Assembly: GCA_016717265.1 (NCBI GenBank)
Contig: JADKFX010000001.1
Coordinates: forward strand, 2,120,501 to 2,184,500
Origin: Saprospiraceae bacterium
Lineage (GTDB): Bacteria; Bacteroidota; Bacteroidia; Chitinophagales; Saprospiraceae
Reading direction: 5' to 3'
Length of the DNA stretch: 64,000 bases
Shown: positions 37,088 through 46,140 of the stretch, one piece after another
How positions within the stretch are numbered: the stretch's first letter is position 1
Layout: each line of letters begins with the position of its first letter
The notes under the pieces: generated by a model
What the model was told of the DNA's origin: nothing
The model's database searches: none
The model's input: the letters and a program-made list of their open reading frames with translations, nothing else
Position numbers and translations under genes: made by a program

Positions 37088-37270
37088 AACAACACAAGTG
37101 TAATTTAAGGATCCTTTTATATTCTATTCCAGTAATTTAGAATTTTTATATATTCTAATTTTGACATTTCACATAAACCTTAAATCTAAAATTCACCCAA
37201 TTCGTTGTTCCAATAAGATGCTAGCGGTAATCTAGTTTCGCAATTTTTTGTTTGTTTTAAAAAACGATTT

Positions 37271-39454
37271 TTATAAACTCCATTTAATGCCTACATAAGG
37301 TTTAATTCCAGCTACTGGCGCGTACACTTCTGTTGCATTAAAGTAAGGCCCAAATGGATTTTTAGAATCAATAATTGCATCGTGCTGTGTATAGTTTAAA
37401 ATATTTTCCAGACCCGTGTAAAATTCCCATTTTTTATGGGTGAAATTTAACTGACTTTGTAACATGACATAGTCATTTGAATTTCCTAAATGATTATGGG
37501 AGATTTCATGTGGTATATTTTCCTTGGCACTTAACCTCATTTTTCCAACATAAATACTGGTAAGATTCAATAACCATTTTTTATTTGGAGATGAAAAATC
37601 AAGGGATACAAGTCCGCGGTATTTTGGAATCTGTAAATTTTGTAAATTTCCTTTTTTATAATCGGAGTAAGAATGTGTATATTTTGCACCAATTTTAAAA
37701 TTTAATACGTCTAATATCGGATAGGAGAGTGTAGTAATCAATTGCAAAGCATTTGATTTCCCTTCTAAAGCATAGAAGTGAACTTGTGCATCATTTTCAT
37801 CTAAATCAATGAGAAGTTGATTCTGAAACCAGGTATAATAAAGGTCGAAATTGATAGTAAGTTCTTTGCCATTTAAATAGGGTTTTCCGGTAATATTCAT
37901 TCCAGTGTTCCAGGATTTTTCAAGTTTTACAATATCTTCGATGATCATAGATTTTGAACTGGCAAATAAACCAGATTGATCTGAAAATATCCTTGGAAAT
38001 CTATATCCACGACCTATGGATGCTCTTATGGTCCAATCTTCAGCAAATAAATAGCGAAGATTCGCCCTCGGTAAATAAAGGGCCTCTTTTCCATTTATTA
38101 AATCAAATCGTTGACTTATCGTGAAAGAAAATGAATTATCTAAATGCAAGGTATTTCTAAATGAATAATCTAAAAATATCCCAACAACAGATTCTTTGTA
38201 TTGAATCGTATCTTGATTTCGTATTTCTTCGGCTTGATTATAATGAAAGGAAGGCCCTGTATTTATTATATGGATTCCATCTTGAAAAGGATGAATATAA
38301 AAAAGTTGTGCTGAGGCCCGTTTTTCATCTGCTTGAAATTTGGTATTTCCAAAACTAGAATTAATTTTTGAATATGAAAAATCATATATTGAACCCATAT
38401 TCTGGAGTTCTTTTTTGAAATTGACATAGCCTAAATTCCCAAATAAATTTATATGTGAAATTTCCTGGTCAATCAAATACGGATTATCTGTTTTAATTTG
38501 GCCAGCTTTTCTTTTTTCGACCAAAGCTTGCGCATTAATTTGACCTTCAAATGTATGGCTATAAAATGTATTTCGAAACATTCCATTCAACCGATTAATT
38601 TTTGAATCATCCTGAAATGAATCCCCGTTATGATCTCTATTGGCATCGTGATACGTTGAATTGAGGTAGAGTCCGCTTGATTTTTTCTCGTTCCATATTT
38701 TATTTAAATGCAGATTCGCTTCTGTTCGACCATGCAGATCTCTAAATACATTTACAAATACCGGAGCATCCTGATCTGGTTTTTTTAATTGCACATTAAT
38801 TGCACCGGCCATGCTTTGTGCACCATAAATCGTGGTAGAAGCTCCTTTTTGAATATTTACTTGATCTAGCCAGGTACCTGGAATTAAATCATATCCTGTA
38901 TTTGATAAAATGCCAGCAAATGCGGGTCTGTTTTCAATAAGAAACTGTGTATAAAGTCCACGTAATCCTAAAAATTGAATTTCTTTTGAACCGGTTGCAG
39001 CATTAGAATAGCTTAGATCTACTGCATTACTTGTTTGAAAGCTTTCTGACAAGCTACAACAAGCTGCTTTTTTAAATTCTTTTCGTTCAAGTGTTTCAAT
39101 GTTTAAAGGGTTTAGTCGGGAAAACGTATTTGAATTTCGAATTCCATCTACATCAATCGTATTTAAAGTTATCCCTTCATCTAAATAAAAGATATCAAAA
39201 TCCAGACTTTCAGGTATTTCTACTGTGTCTGCTTTAAATCCAACATAGGATAAAACTAATTTTTTATTTTCAGGAGTTCGGTTGATTTTAAAATATCCAT
39301 TTTCATTACTGGTAGTGCCAGCCGTTGAACCCAACCAATAAATAACGGCACCATAAAAAGCTTTGTTTTGACGATCTAAAACATTGCCAGTAAAACTTTG
39401 ACTCCCAATTTTGGATGCCATAAATAGGAATACAAGAATTATAATTTTCTGCAT
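37271..39454 (-). CDS. TonB-dependent outer-membrane receptor (AACC-type, probably metal-related)
   Basis: The 727-residue protein has a signal peptide, a carboxypeptidase-regulatory-like domain (residues about 20-95, TGNVLDRQNKAFYGAVIYW), a plug domain (LGLRGLYTQFLIENRP, KGASTTIYGAQSMAGAINV) and a 22-strand-type beta-barrel to the C-terminus (YVGIKWSL). The motif KKAACCSLSESFQTSNAVD before the plug defines a Bacteroidota subgroup that, as I recall, often sits beside small Cys-rich proteins and copper or heavy-metal genes. The Cys-rich gene just upstream fits this. Ligand unproven. Confidence 0.87.
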   Translation of the reverse strand: MQKIIILVFLFMASKIGSQSFTGNVLDRQNKAFYGAVIYWLGSTAGTTSNENGYFKINRTPENKKLVLSYVGFKADTVEIPESLDFDIFYLDEGITLNTIDVDGIRNSNTFSRLNPLNIETLERKEFKKAACCSLSESFQTSNAVDLSYSNAATGSKEIQFLGLRGLYTQFLIENRPAFAGILSNTGYDLIPGTWLDQVNIQKGASTTIYGAQSMAGAINVQLKKPDQDAPVFVNVFRDLHGRTEANLHLNKIWNEKKSSGLYLNSTYHDANRDHNGDSFQDDSKINRLNGMFRNTFYSHTFEGQINAQALVEKRKAGQIKTDNPYLIDQEISHINLFGNLGYVNFKKELQNMGSIYDFSYSKINSSFGNTKFQADEKRASAQLFYIHPFQDGIHIINTGPSFHYNQAEEIRNQDTIQYKESVVGIFLDYSFRNTLHLDNSFSFTISQRFDLINGKEALYLPRANLRYLFAEDWTIRASIGRGYRFPRIFSDQSGLFASSKSMIIEDIVKLEKSWNTGMNITGKPYLNGKELTINFDLYYTWFQNQLLIDLDENDAQVHFYALEGKSNALQLITTLSYPILDVLNFKIGAKYTHSYSDYKKGNLQNLQIPKYRGLVSLDFSSPNKKWLLNLTSIYVGKMRLSAKENIPHEISHNHLGNSNDYVMLQSQLNFTHKKWEFYTGLENILNYTQHDAIIDSKNPFGPYFNATEVYAPVAGIKPYVGIKWSL

Positions 39455-39514
39455 TTTAATTTGCTATTAAATATTAAAGAATGTATGATAATTTAGAAAT
39501 TAACACACTTCTGG

Positions 39515-39949
39515 CTAGCAAATCCAGGAACAATATTTTTTTCGAAGGAAAATTCCACTTTCATAATAATCGGGATAATGGAATTCAATTTTAGACAGGC
39601 TTGATTTTAGATTTGAAAGCGTCCAATGAATATAAGTTTCTGGACTTTGAATATCGAAAACTGGAAATTCAAAAAAACCAGGTTTTTCAGCTTTTGTTTG
39701 AAGTGATTTATAATCAATCACTTTATTGCCACAGGGCATCTTTTTAATGTTGACAGATGCTGAACATCCAGCCTTTGAACAGCAAGCTGGTTTTTTTAAT
39801 TGCATCAAGCAGGGGTCTGCTTTTGGTATTAAAGAATAACTTAGAATTTTAGAACAACAGCAATATGCCAAATAAATATTAAAGCCAAATTGAGATGCTA
39901 GTAAACTAAAACTTAGCATTACAACGAATATACGCACTTTAAAACTCAT
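39515..39949 (-). CDS. Small Cys-rich exported protein paired with the TonB receptor
   Basis: The 144-residue product has an N-terminal signal-like segment (VRIFVVMLSFSLLASQFGF) and a cluster of cysteines: AYCCCSKIL, then DPCLMQLKKPACCSKAGC and MPCGNKVIDY. This spacing resembles the HYC_CC_PP group of Bacteroidota proteins found next to metal-linked TonB receptors. The first motif reads YCC rather than HYC. A metal-binding or sensing role in the envelope is inferred. It lies 60 nt upstream of the receptor on the same strand and is probably co-transcribed. Confidence 0.65.
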   Translation of the reverse strand: MSFKVRIFVVMLSFSLLASQFGFNIYLAYCCCSKILSYSLIPKADPCLMQLKKPACCSKAGCSASVNIKKMPCGNKVIDYKSLQTKAEKPGFFEFPVFDIQSPETYIHWTLSNLKSSLSKIEFHYPDYYESGIFLRKKYCSWIC

Positions 39950-40085
39950 TGATTAGTTAACGTTTTGTATCCTATTTTGTTTTATAATCAAGAGGATCAG
40001 CAATTTGGGGCGAATGTTCATTCGATTAAGTTTTCTCCAGTCCAGCCATACCCGCTATCGGACGAACGAATCATAAATTTTTGCC

Positions 40086-41237
40086 TTAACTATTCACTTC
40101 TTTTAAGGCTTCTCTTGAAATTACTAATTTTTGGATCTCTGAAGTACCTTCCCCGATAGTACATAATTTAGAGTCGCGGTAAAATTTTTCTACAGGAAAA
40201 TCTTTAGTATACCCATAACCTCCAAAAATTTGGACAGCATCTGTTGATACCTGCACACTTATTTCTGAAGCATAATATTTAGCCATTGCAGCTTGTTTTG
40301 TCATCTTTTGTTTAAGATCTTTCATCTTCCCAGCTTGCCGGGTTAATAATTCTGCGGCTTCTATTTTTACACACATATCTGCTAATTTAAAGGCAATTCC
40401 TTGAAATTGAGAAATGGTTTGACCAAATTGTTCGCGTTCTTTAGAATACTTTACAGAGGCTTCATAGGCACCTTTTGCAATCCCTAAAGCGAGTGCTGCA
40501 ATACTGATTCGGCCACCATCAAGAATTTTCATGGCTTGCACAAACCCTTCGCCAACTTCACCAATCACGAGCGATTTATGAATTTTGCAATTGTCAAAGA
40601 TCATCTCAGCAGTTTCTGATGCTCTCATTCCTAATTTATTTTCTTTTTTACCAGCTGCAAGACCTGGAGTTGTCCGTTCTACTATAAAAGCAGTCATTCC
40701 TTTACTGTCTAATAATTCACCAGTTCGTGCTATAACCACAGCAACATCACTTGAAAGACCATGTGTAATCCATGTTTTCGTTCCATTTAAAATCCAAAAA
40801 TCGCCTTCTTGATGTGCAACACATTTCATTCTTATGGCATCACTTCCTGTATTCGCTTCAGTCAATGCCCAGGCGCCAATCCATTCTCCTGTTGCGAGTT
40901 TGCTTAGATATTTTTGTTTTTGTTCTTCATTTCCAAAAGTCATCATATGACCAGTACATAGTGAATTATGGGCTGCTACAGATAATCCGACCGAACCACA
41001 AACTTTTGAAATTTCCTCGATCACCGTGATATATTCCTGGTAACTTAATCCAGATCCGCCATATTCCCGGGGTACCAAAACGCCCAAAAAGCCTTGAGCA
41101 CCAAGCTGGTGCATTAAATCTTTTGGAAAATGTTGGGTTTCATCCCATTCCATAAAATGAGGGCGAATATGCGTTTGAGCAAAGGATCTAACGGATTCCC
41201 GAATCATTTTCAGGTGTTCAGTTTCAATTGGCGACAT
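40086..41237 (-). CDS. Acyl-CoA dehydrogenase
   Basis: A 383-residue flavoprotein that introduces the 2,3 double bond into acyl-CoA. FAD/substrate motifs are visible: WALTEANTGSDA, WILNGTKTWITHG, the QFGQTISQFQGIAFKLADM segment and QIFGGYGYTKDFPVEKFYRD. The catalytic base glutamate is in CTIGEGTSEIQKLVISRE. Length and motifs suit a short/medium-chain enzyme. Together with the thiolase at 32.6-33.7 kb it suggests beta-oxidation or branched-chain amino acid breakdown, though the two are not in one operon. It follows rarA after 42 nt. Confidence 0.94.
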   Translation of the reverse strand: MSPIETEHLKMIRESVRSFAQTHIRPHFMEWDETQHFPKDLMHQLGAQGFLGVLVPREYGGSGLSYQEYITVIEEISKVCGSVGLSVAAHNSLCTGHMMTFGNEEQKQKYLSKLATGEWIGAWALTEANTGSDAIRMKCVAHQEGDFWILNGTKTWITHGLSSDVAVVIARTGELLDSKGMTAFIVERTTPGLAAGKKENKLGMRASETAEMIFDNCKIHKSLVIGEVGEGFVQAMKILDGGRISIAALALGIAKGAYEASVKYSKEREQFGQTISQFQGIAFKLADMCVKIEAAELLTRQAGKMKDLKQKMTKQAAMAKYYASEISVQVSTDAVQIFGGYGYTKDFPVEKFYRDSKLCTIGEGTSEIQKLVISREALKEVNS

Positions 41238-41279
41238 ATAGAAAATTAATTTGCAAAGCTAACAAACAAGCTGCTTGAT

Positions 41280-42548
41280 TTAATAGTTGTATTTTTCTTT
41301 CCAAAATTGTTTCAAAATAGCTCTTATTTTATCTTCTGATTGGTTTTTACCGGGTTCATAAAATTTCTGGGCTCTTAAAGCCTCCGGTAAATATTCAAGA
41401 TCCACAAAACTATGTTCGTGTTCATGAGCATATTGGTAATCTTTCCCATAATCCATATTTTTCATTAATCCTGTTACCGCATTTCTTAAATGTAAGGGTA
41501 CCGCTTGATTGCCAGATTTTTTAGTTTGTTCCAACGCTTTTTCAATAGCGGTGTAAGCAGAGTTGGATTTTGGAGAACACGCTAAGTAAATAGCGGCTTC
41601 TGATAGTATAATTCTAGACTCCGGCCAACCAACCATTTGAACAGCATTCTGACATGCACTTACCATTAATAGGGCATTTGGATTTGCCAAGCCAATATCT
41701 TCAGCAGCTGAAATGAACATTCTTCGCACAATGAAGCGTGGATCTTCACCACCATCTATCATGCGTGCCATCCAATATAATGTCGCATTAGGATCTGAAC
41801 CTCTGATCGACTTAATAAATGCAGATGCCATATCGTAATGCATTTCTCCATTTTTGTCGTAAATCGCCGGATTTTCCTGCACTAATTGAAAGACCAGTGC
41901 ATCTGTAATATGAATTTCATCCGAATTTTGAGAACCAATGAGTTCTAATATATTGCAAAGTTTACGAGCATCTCCATTAGCAAGTTGAATTAAACCTTCC
42001 GTTTCATCGAGTGTGATTTTTTTATTCTGAAACAAAAAATCTTTCGCTAAAATTTGATTCGTAAGTTTTAATAGGGCTTCCTTTTGTAAAGGTTTTAAAA
42101 CATATACCTGACACCTTGAAAGCAAGGCCGCATTGACTTCAAAAGATGGGTTTTCGGTAGTAGCCCCAATTAATACGATCGTTCCATGTTCGACTGCAGC
42201 TAAAAGTGCATCTTGTTGCGTTTTATTAAACCGATGGATTTCATCGATAAATAATATTGGAGATGCCTGGTCAAAAAAGCGCTGATTTTTAGCTTTTTCT
42301 AATACCTCCCGGACCTCCTTAACGCCGGATTGGACTGCACTTAAAATATGAAATGGGCGCTCCAAATCCTGGGCAATAATTTTGGCAAGACTGGTTTTAC
42401 CAACCCCAGGAGGACCCCAGAAGATCATAGACGGAATATGTTTGGTTACCATTGCAGTGTTTAGCACCTTACCATTCCCAGTTAAATGCTCCTGGCCAAT
42501 TAAATCCTGGAGTTTTGTCGGCCGCATTCGTTCTGCTAAAGGTTGCAT
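41280..42548 (-). CDS. rarA: Replication-associated recombination protein A (RarA/MgsA)
   Basis: RarA is an AAA+ ATPase related to clamp-loader subunits that acts at stalled replication forks. The 422-residue product has Walker A GPPGVGKTSLAKIIA near residue 45, Walker B ILFIDEIHRFNKTQQDALL, sensor 1 GATTENPSFEVNAALLSRC and the C-terminal tetramerisation region (DIGLANPNALLMVSACQ, HLRNAVTGLMKNMDYGKDY). It starts MQPLAERMRPTKLQDLIGQEHL, exactly like homologues. It is divergent from the large gliding-type protein gene. Confidence 0.95.
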   Translation of the reverse strand: MQPLAERMRPTKLQDLIGQEHLTGNGKVLNTAMVTKHIPSMIFWGPPGVGKTSLAKIIAQDLERPFHILSAVQSGVKEVREVLEKAKNQRFFDQASPILFIDEIHRFNKTQQDALLAAVEHGTIVLIGATTENPSFEVNAALLSRCQVYVLKPLQKEALLKLTNQILAKDFLFQNKKITLDETEGLIQLANGDARKLCNILELIGSQNSDEIHITDALVFQLVQENPAIYDKNGEMHYDMASAFIKSIRGSDPNATLYWMARMIDGGEDPRFIVRRMFISAAEDIGLANPNALLMVSACQNAVQMVGWPESRIILSEAAIYLACSPKSNSAYTAIEKALEQTKKSGNQAVPLHLRNAVTGLMKNMDYGKDYQYAHEHEHSFVDLEYLPEALRAQKFYEPGKNQSEDKIRAILKQFWKEKYNY

Positions 42549-42666
42549 TTATTTAGGTAATTTGCGTAAAATTAGAGTTTAAGGCAATCTTTTTATTGTT
42601 ATTTTACGTACTATTCTATGAAAAGGACCTTTGTTATTAATTCCTGCCTTATTTTTGATTTTAATT

Positions 42667-44940
42667 ATGGGATTTAAGCTTCACCATGTTTTACTTTTTC
42701 TTGCTTGCATTTTTTCATATAGCGCATTAGCCACACACATCATAGGTGGCGAGCTGTATTATGAATGTTTAGGTTATGGAAATAATGGATTAGATACTAC
42801 CAAAAGAAAATATTTAATTACCATCAAATTGTATCGTGATTGCGGCGCTCAAACACCATTTGATGCAAATCTTGGATTTACCATTTACCGACAAAATGGA
42901 AATCAATATGTCAACACAAAAACAGGAAATGGTTCTAATGCAGAATATCGAATTCCTTTTACGATCCCTGTAGAAAATATTGATCCACCTGTTTATCCAT
43001 GTCTTCAATTACCGCCAAATATTTGTGGAGAAGCAGGCACCTATGAAATGATTGTTGAATTGCCAATTATTAATCAAAATTATTTGATTGTTTGGCAGCG
43101 CTGTTGTAGAAATGGTACGATAACGAATATCGTTGATCCGGGTGCAACAGGTGCAACCTACAGTATGGAAATCCATCCGGAAGCACAGCGTACCTGTAAT
43201 AGTTCTCCCAGATTTATTAATTTTCCACCCATCGTTTTATGTGTAAATGCACCCTTTAAATTTGATCATTCAGCATTAGATAAAGAAGGTGATTTATTAA
43301 TCTATGAATTTTGTGAGCCACTTAAAGGTGGTGGACAAGGAAATGGCGGAGGTCCAAATGCGAATTGTAATAATCCGACTCCAACTCCAGATTGTCTTCC
43401 TCCATATTCACCAGTTGCTTATAGATTTCCATATACAGCCTTGTTTCCATTAGGAGGAAACCCTCCAGTCACCATAAATTCTCTCAATGGCATAATAACT
43501 GGTAAGCCGGATGTTATAGGTCAATTTGTGGTAAGTGTTTGTGTTTATGAATATAGAAATGGCATTTTACTTTCCGTTCTAAAAAGGGATTTTCAATTTA
43601 ATGTTGCAAGTTGTGAAGGAAATATTGAAGCCAGATTAGTTGGGGCTAGTAAACTTACACCAGATCATTTTGAAATTACGGTTTGCGGTACCAATGAATA
43701 TCAAATATTAAATGCAAGTGTTGACTTTAAATTTATAAATGAAATTATGTGGACCTATGAAAACGGAGGTGCTATAGATACCTTCTTTGGTTGGGCTCCA
43801 TATATTAAGTTTAAAGAGGGTGGAGTTCACAACGGACAATTTATTATAAATCCTGGTACCAATTGCGGGGATACGGGCTATTTTAAAATAAATGTCATCC
43901 CTGATTTAAAATCGCAATTTACGGTTGTTTATGATAGCTGTAAGGCCGGCCCAGTTCAATTTACAGATCTTTCAAGTTCCGCCTATAGCAATATTTCAAG
44001 TTGGACATGGAGCCTCGGTGATGGAATTACTTCCTTTTCACAAAATCCTAATGTAAATTATATTCATCCTGGAACGTATCCGGTATTATTGACCATTAAA
44101 GATAATTTTGGATGTGTAAATACAGTTTTTAATGAATTGAAATGGTATCCAGCTCCCGACGTTATTGTATTCCGTCCGAATGTAAGTGAAGGATGTGTAC
44201 CCTTAAATGTAGAATTTAAAAACGTATCTTTTCCAACAGATAATTCCTACCGTTTTCTATGGAAGTTTAGCGATGGAGCTATAGATTCTGGTTTTACAAT
44301 AGACCATACATTTACAGATACCGGTGTTTTCGATTTAAAATTAGAGGTGACTTCTCCATTAGGTTGTTATAATGAAGGTACATTTAATAATGTTATTTAT
44401 GTTTATAATCCACCTATAGCAGACTGGGAAATAGATAAAAGTATCGTCAATATAAAAGATCCTATTGTTCAATTAAAAGATCTTTCTGCAGGTACCATAG
44501 GAAGAACCTGGATCATTGATGGAAAGCAGTATTTTTTTAATTCGGCTTTGCAATATGAATTTAATGACACGGGCATACATCATATTCAAATGATTGTAAC
44601 AGATCGATTTTTATGTACCGATACTTTAGAAGCAGACATTACAGTTTACAGAGACTTTAGCTTGTTTATGCCTAATGCATTTACACCCAATGGAGATGGG
44701 AAGAACGATGTTTTTGTTGCTAAAGGGCAAATTCATTCACTGGAAAAATTTCAACTCCAAATTTTCGATAGATGGGGTGGGCGAATTTTTTCAAGCTCTG
44801 ATCCTGATATTGGCTGGAATGGTAAATTTCAAAATTCTGATAAAGATGCACCTCCGGGAATCTATGTTTACGACTTGTATTATAAAGTTGTGCGGAAAGA
44901 AGCCTTCCATGAGCGAAATATGCTAAGTCTTATTAAATAA
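42667..44940 (+). CDS. Large secreted PKD-domain protein with gliding-motility-associated C-terminal domain (T9SS type B)
   Basis: From the ATG at 42667 the 757-residue product begins with a signal peptide (MGFKLHHVLLFLACIFSYSALA). A TTG 12 codons earlier (42631) is an alternative. The N-terminal 330 residues are a Cys-containing beta-rich region typical of Bacteroidota surface proteins (THIIGGELYYECLG). Two PKD-type domains follow (TWSLGDGITSFSQNP, LWKFSDGAIDSG), and the C-terminus is the gliding-motility-associated domain (MPNAFTPNGDGKNDVF ... FDRWGGRIF ... PPGIYVYDLYYK), a type B T9SS signal. A surface adhesin role is likely. Confidence 0.86.
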   Translation: MGFKLHHVLLFLACIFSYSALATHIIGGELYYECLGYGNNGLDTTKRKYLITIKLYRDCGAQTPFDANLGFTIYRQNGNQYVNTKTGNGSNAEYRIPFTIPVENIDPPVYPCLQLPPNICGEAGTYEMIVELPIINQNYLIVWQRCCRNGTITNIVDPGATGATYSMEIHPEAQRTCNSSPRFINFPPIVLCVNAPFKFDHSALDKEGDLLIYEFCEPLKGGGQGNGGGPNANCNNPTPTPDCLPPYSPVAYRFPYTALFPLGGNPPVTINSLNGIITGKPDVIGQFVVSVCVYEYRNGILLSVLKRDFQFNVASCEGNIEARLVGASKLTPDHFEITVCGTNEYQILNASVDFKFINEIMWTYENGGAIDTFFGWAPYIKFKEGGVHNGQFIINPGTNCGDTGYFKINVIPDLKSQFTVVYDSCKAGPVQFTDLSSSAYSNISSWTWSLGDGITSFSQNPNVNYIHPGTYPVLLTIKDNFGCVNTVFNELKWYPAPDVIVFRPNVSEGCVPLNVEFKNVSFPTDNSYRFLWKFSDGAIDSGFTIDHTFTDTGVFDLKLEVTSPLGCYNEGTFNNVIYVYNPPIADWEIDKSIVNIKDPIVQLKDLSAGTIGRTWIIDGKQYFFNSALQYEFNDTGIHHIQMIVTDRFLCTDTLEADITVYRDFSLFMPNAFTPNGDGKNDVFVAKGQIHSLEKFQLQIFDRWGGRIFSSSDPDIGWNGKFQNSDKDAPPGIYVYDLYYKVVRKEAFHERNMLSLIK

Positions 44941-44946
44941 TTATCG

Positions 44947-45630
44947 GTGTTGTTAGAATCCTTATATCATAAGCTGGAAAAGGCATTAGAAAAGAATGCA
45001 ATCCAAGAAAATGCTTTTTGGATGAAAAATTATATGCGGAATCAATTTGATTATTATGGAATTAAATCTCCGGTAAGAAAAGAAATAGTAAAGCTTATTT
45101 TTGAGAATTATCAATTGCATGATAAAGATGAATTTCTTGCTTTTGTAGAGCGATGTTGGTCCCATGAAAAGAGAGAATTTAAGTATGTAGCATTAGATTT
45201 AAGTTTTCGATTTTCAAAGAAAATGGATCCTGGATTTATTGCTCCATTTGAATCCTTAATTGCAAGAGAATCCTGGTGGGATACCGTGGATGGTATTGCG
45301 CCAGGTATTATTGGTACTATTGTAAAACGCAACCTTGAACTTCGGGATGAATATTGTAATCGATGGATTGAATCTGATAATTTTTGGTATCAACGTTCCG
45401 CAATCATTCTTCAACTAAAATTTGGTAATTTAACAGACTTTGAATGCCTGCAAAAATTGATTTTAAGAAGGGCAGATAGCAAAGAATTTTTTGTTCAAAA
45501 AGCTTCAGGCTGGGCATTGCGCCAGTATTCTAAAACGCATCCTGATCTTGTGAAAAACTTTATAAGGAATCATAAAATTTCAGCATTAGCGGCAAGAGAA
45601 GGAATGAAAATAATTTTAAAATCAACTTAA
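44947..45630 (+). CDS. AlkD-like DNA alkylation repair protein
   Basis: This 227-residue all-helical HEAT-like protein matches the AlkD family of DNA glycosylases that excise bulky or positively charged alkylated bases. Recognisable segments are NYMRNQFDYYGIKSPVRKEI near the N-terminus, SWWDTVDGIAPGI in the middle (Trp and catalytic-type Asp) and NFWYQRSAIILQLKF, followed by the basic helix ASGWALRQYSKTHP. The start is GTG (a TTG follows directly). It begins 6 nt after the upstream large secreted protein, although the functions appear unrelated. Confidence 0.85.
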   Translation: MLLESLYHKLEKALEKNAIQENAFWMKNYMRNQFDYYGIKSPVRKEIVKLIFENYQLHDKDEFLAFVERCWSHEKREFKYVALDLSFRFSKKMDPGFIAPFESLIARESWWDTVDGIAPGIIGTIVKRNLELRDEYCNRWIESDNFWYQRSAIILQLKFGNLTDFECLQKLILRRADSKEFFVQKASGWALRQYSKTHPDLVKNFIRNHKISALAAREGMKIILKST

Positions 45631-45648
45631 TTAAGCTTGAATTATTAA

Positions 45649-45676
45649 TGATAAAATGAAATTAAATATTTTATCA
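45649..45676. terminator. AT-rich hairpin between convergent genes
   Basis: A perfect inverted repeat, TGATAAAAT / ATTTTATCA with a 10-nt loop, lies between the ends of the AlkD-like gene and the convergent lipoprotein gene, overlapping the latter's stop codon. It has no GC-rich stem or clear T-run, so the terminator role is tentative. Confidence 0.3.
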
Positions 45677-46102
45677 GTTATTAAACACCTTAAAATCTTT
45701 TGAATCACTCACTTTTAAGATATAGGATCTTGTACATTGTTCATGCACATATTGATCATATCCTTCTACAATTCCGGTAACAACGAAGCGTTTATTATTT
45801 GGATTTTTGATATCACTGTAGAGTTCTATTGGAACACTTGTTCCAAATTCAATTTTTACCGTGTAGTCAAAATTATCAGGATCTCTTGCAAAAATGGTAT
45901 TTCCAGCGGTCATTAAATTATTGTTTTCCAATTTCATTTCTAAGGTTAGTGGCTTGCCTTCACAGGACATCGTTTTATGGCAAGGCCCTTTACAATCTGA
46001 ACGTTGTGTGATCCCTTTAATGCCTTTTGCTACGGAACCTCCCGGTGAACAGGAATTGAAAAACAAAAGAACTATGGAAATAGAATATATTATTTGTTTC
46101 AT
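45674..46102 (-). CDS. Small predicted lipoprotein, function unknown
   Basis: The 142-residue product has a signal sequence ending in a lipobox (LLFFNSCSPGG, Cys at about residue 18). The mature part has Cys pairs (SDCKGPCHKTMSCEG and HEQCTRSYILKV) and beta-rich segments such as NKRFVVTGIVEGYDQYV, which weakly recall an OB-fold. No enzyme motif is seen. It lies 38 nt downstream of the S46 peptidase gene on the same strand and could be transcribed with it. Confidence 0.65.
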   Translation of the reverse strand: MKQIIYSISIVLLFFNSCSPGGSVAKGIKGITQRSDCKGPCHKTMSCEGKPLTLEMKLENNNLMTAGNTIFARDPDNFDYTVKIEFGTSVPIELYSDIKNPNNKRFVVTGIVEGYDQYVHEQCTRSYILKVSDSKDFKVFNN

Positions 46103-46140
46103 TTTCTGAAAATTAAGCTTGAATTAAAAGCAGAATACAA

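Noticed and set aside
39965..40159. A 64-codon plus-strand frame between the Cys-rich gene and acyl-CoA dehydrogenase
   Set aside because: It runs into the dehydrogenase C-terminus on the other strand and has no family features.
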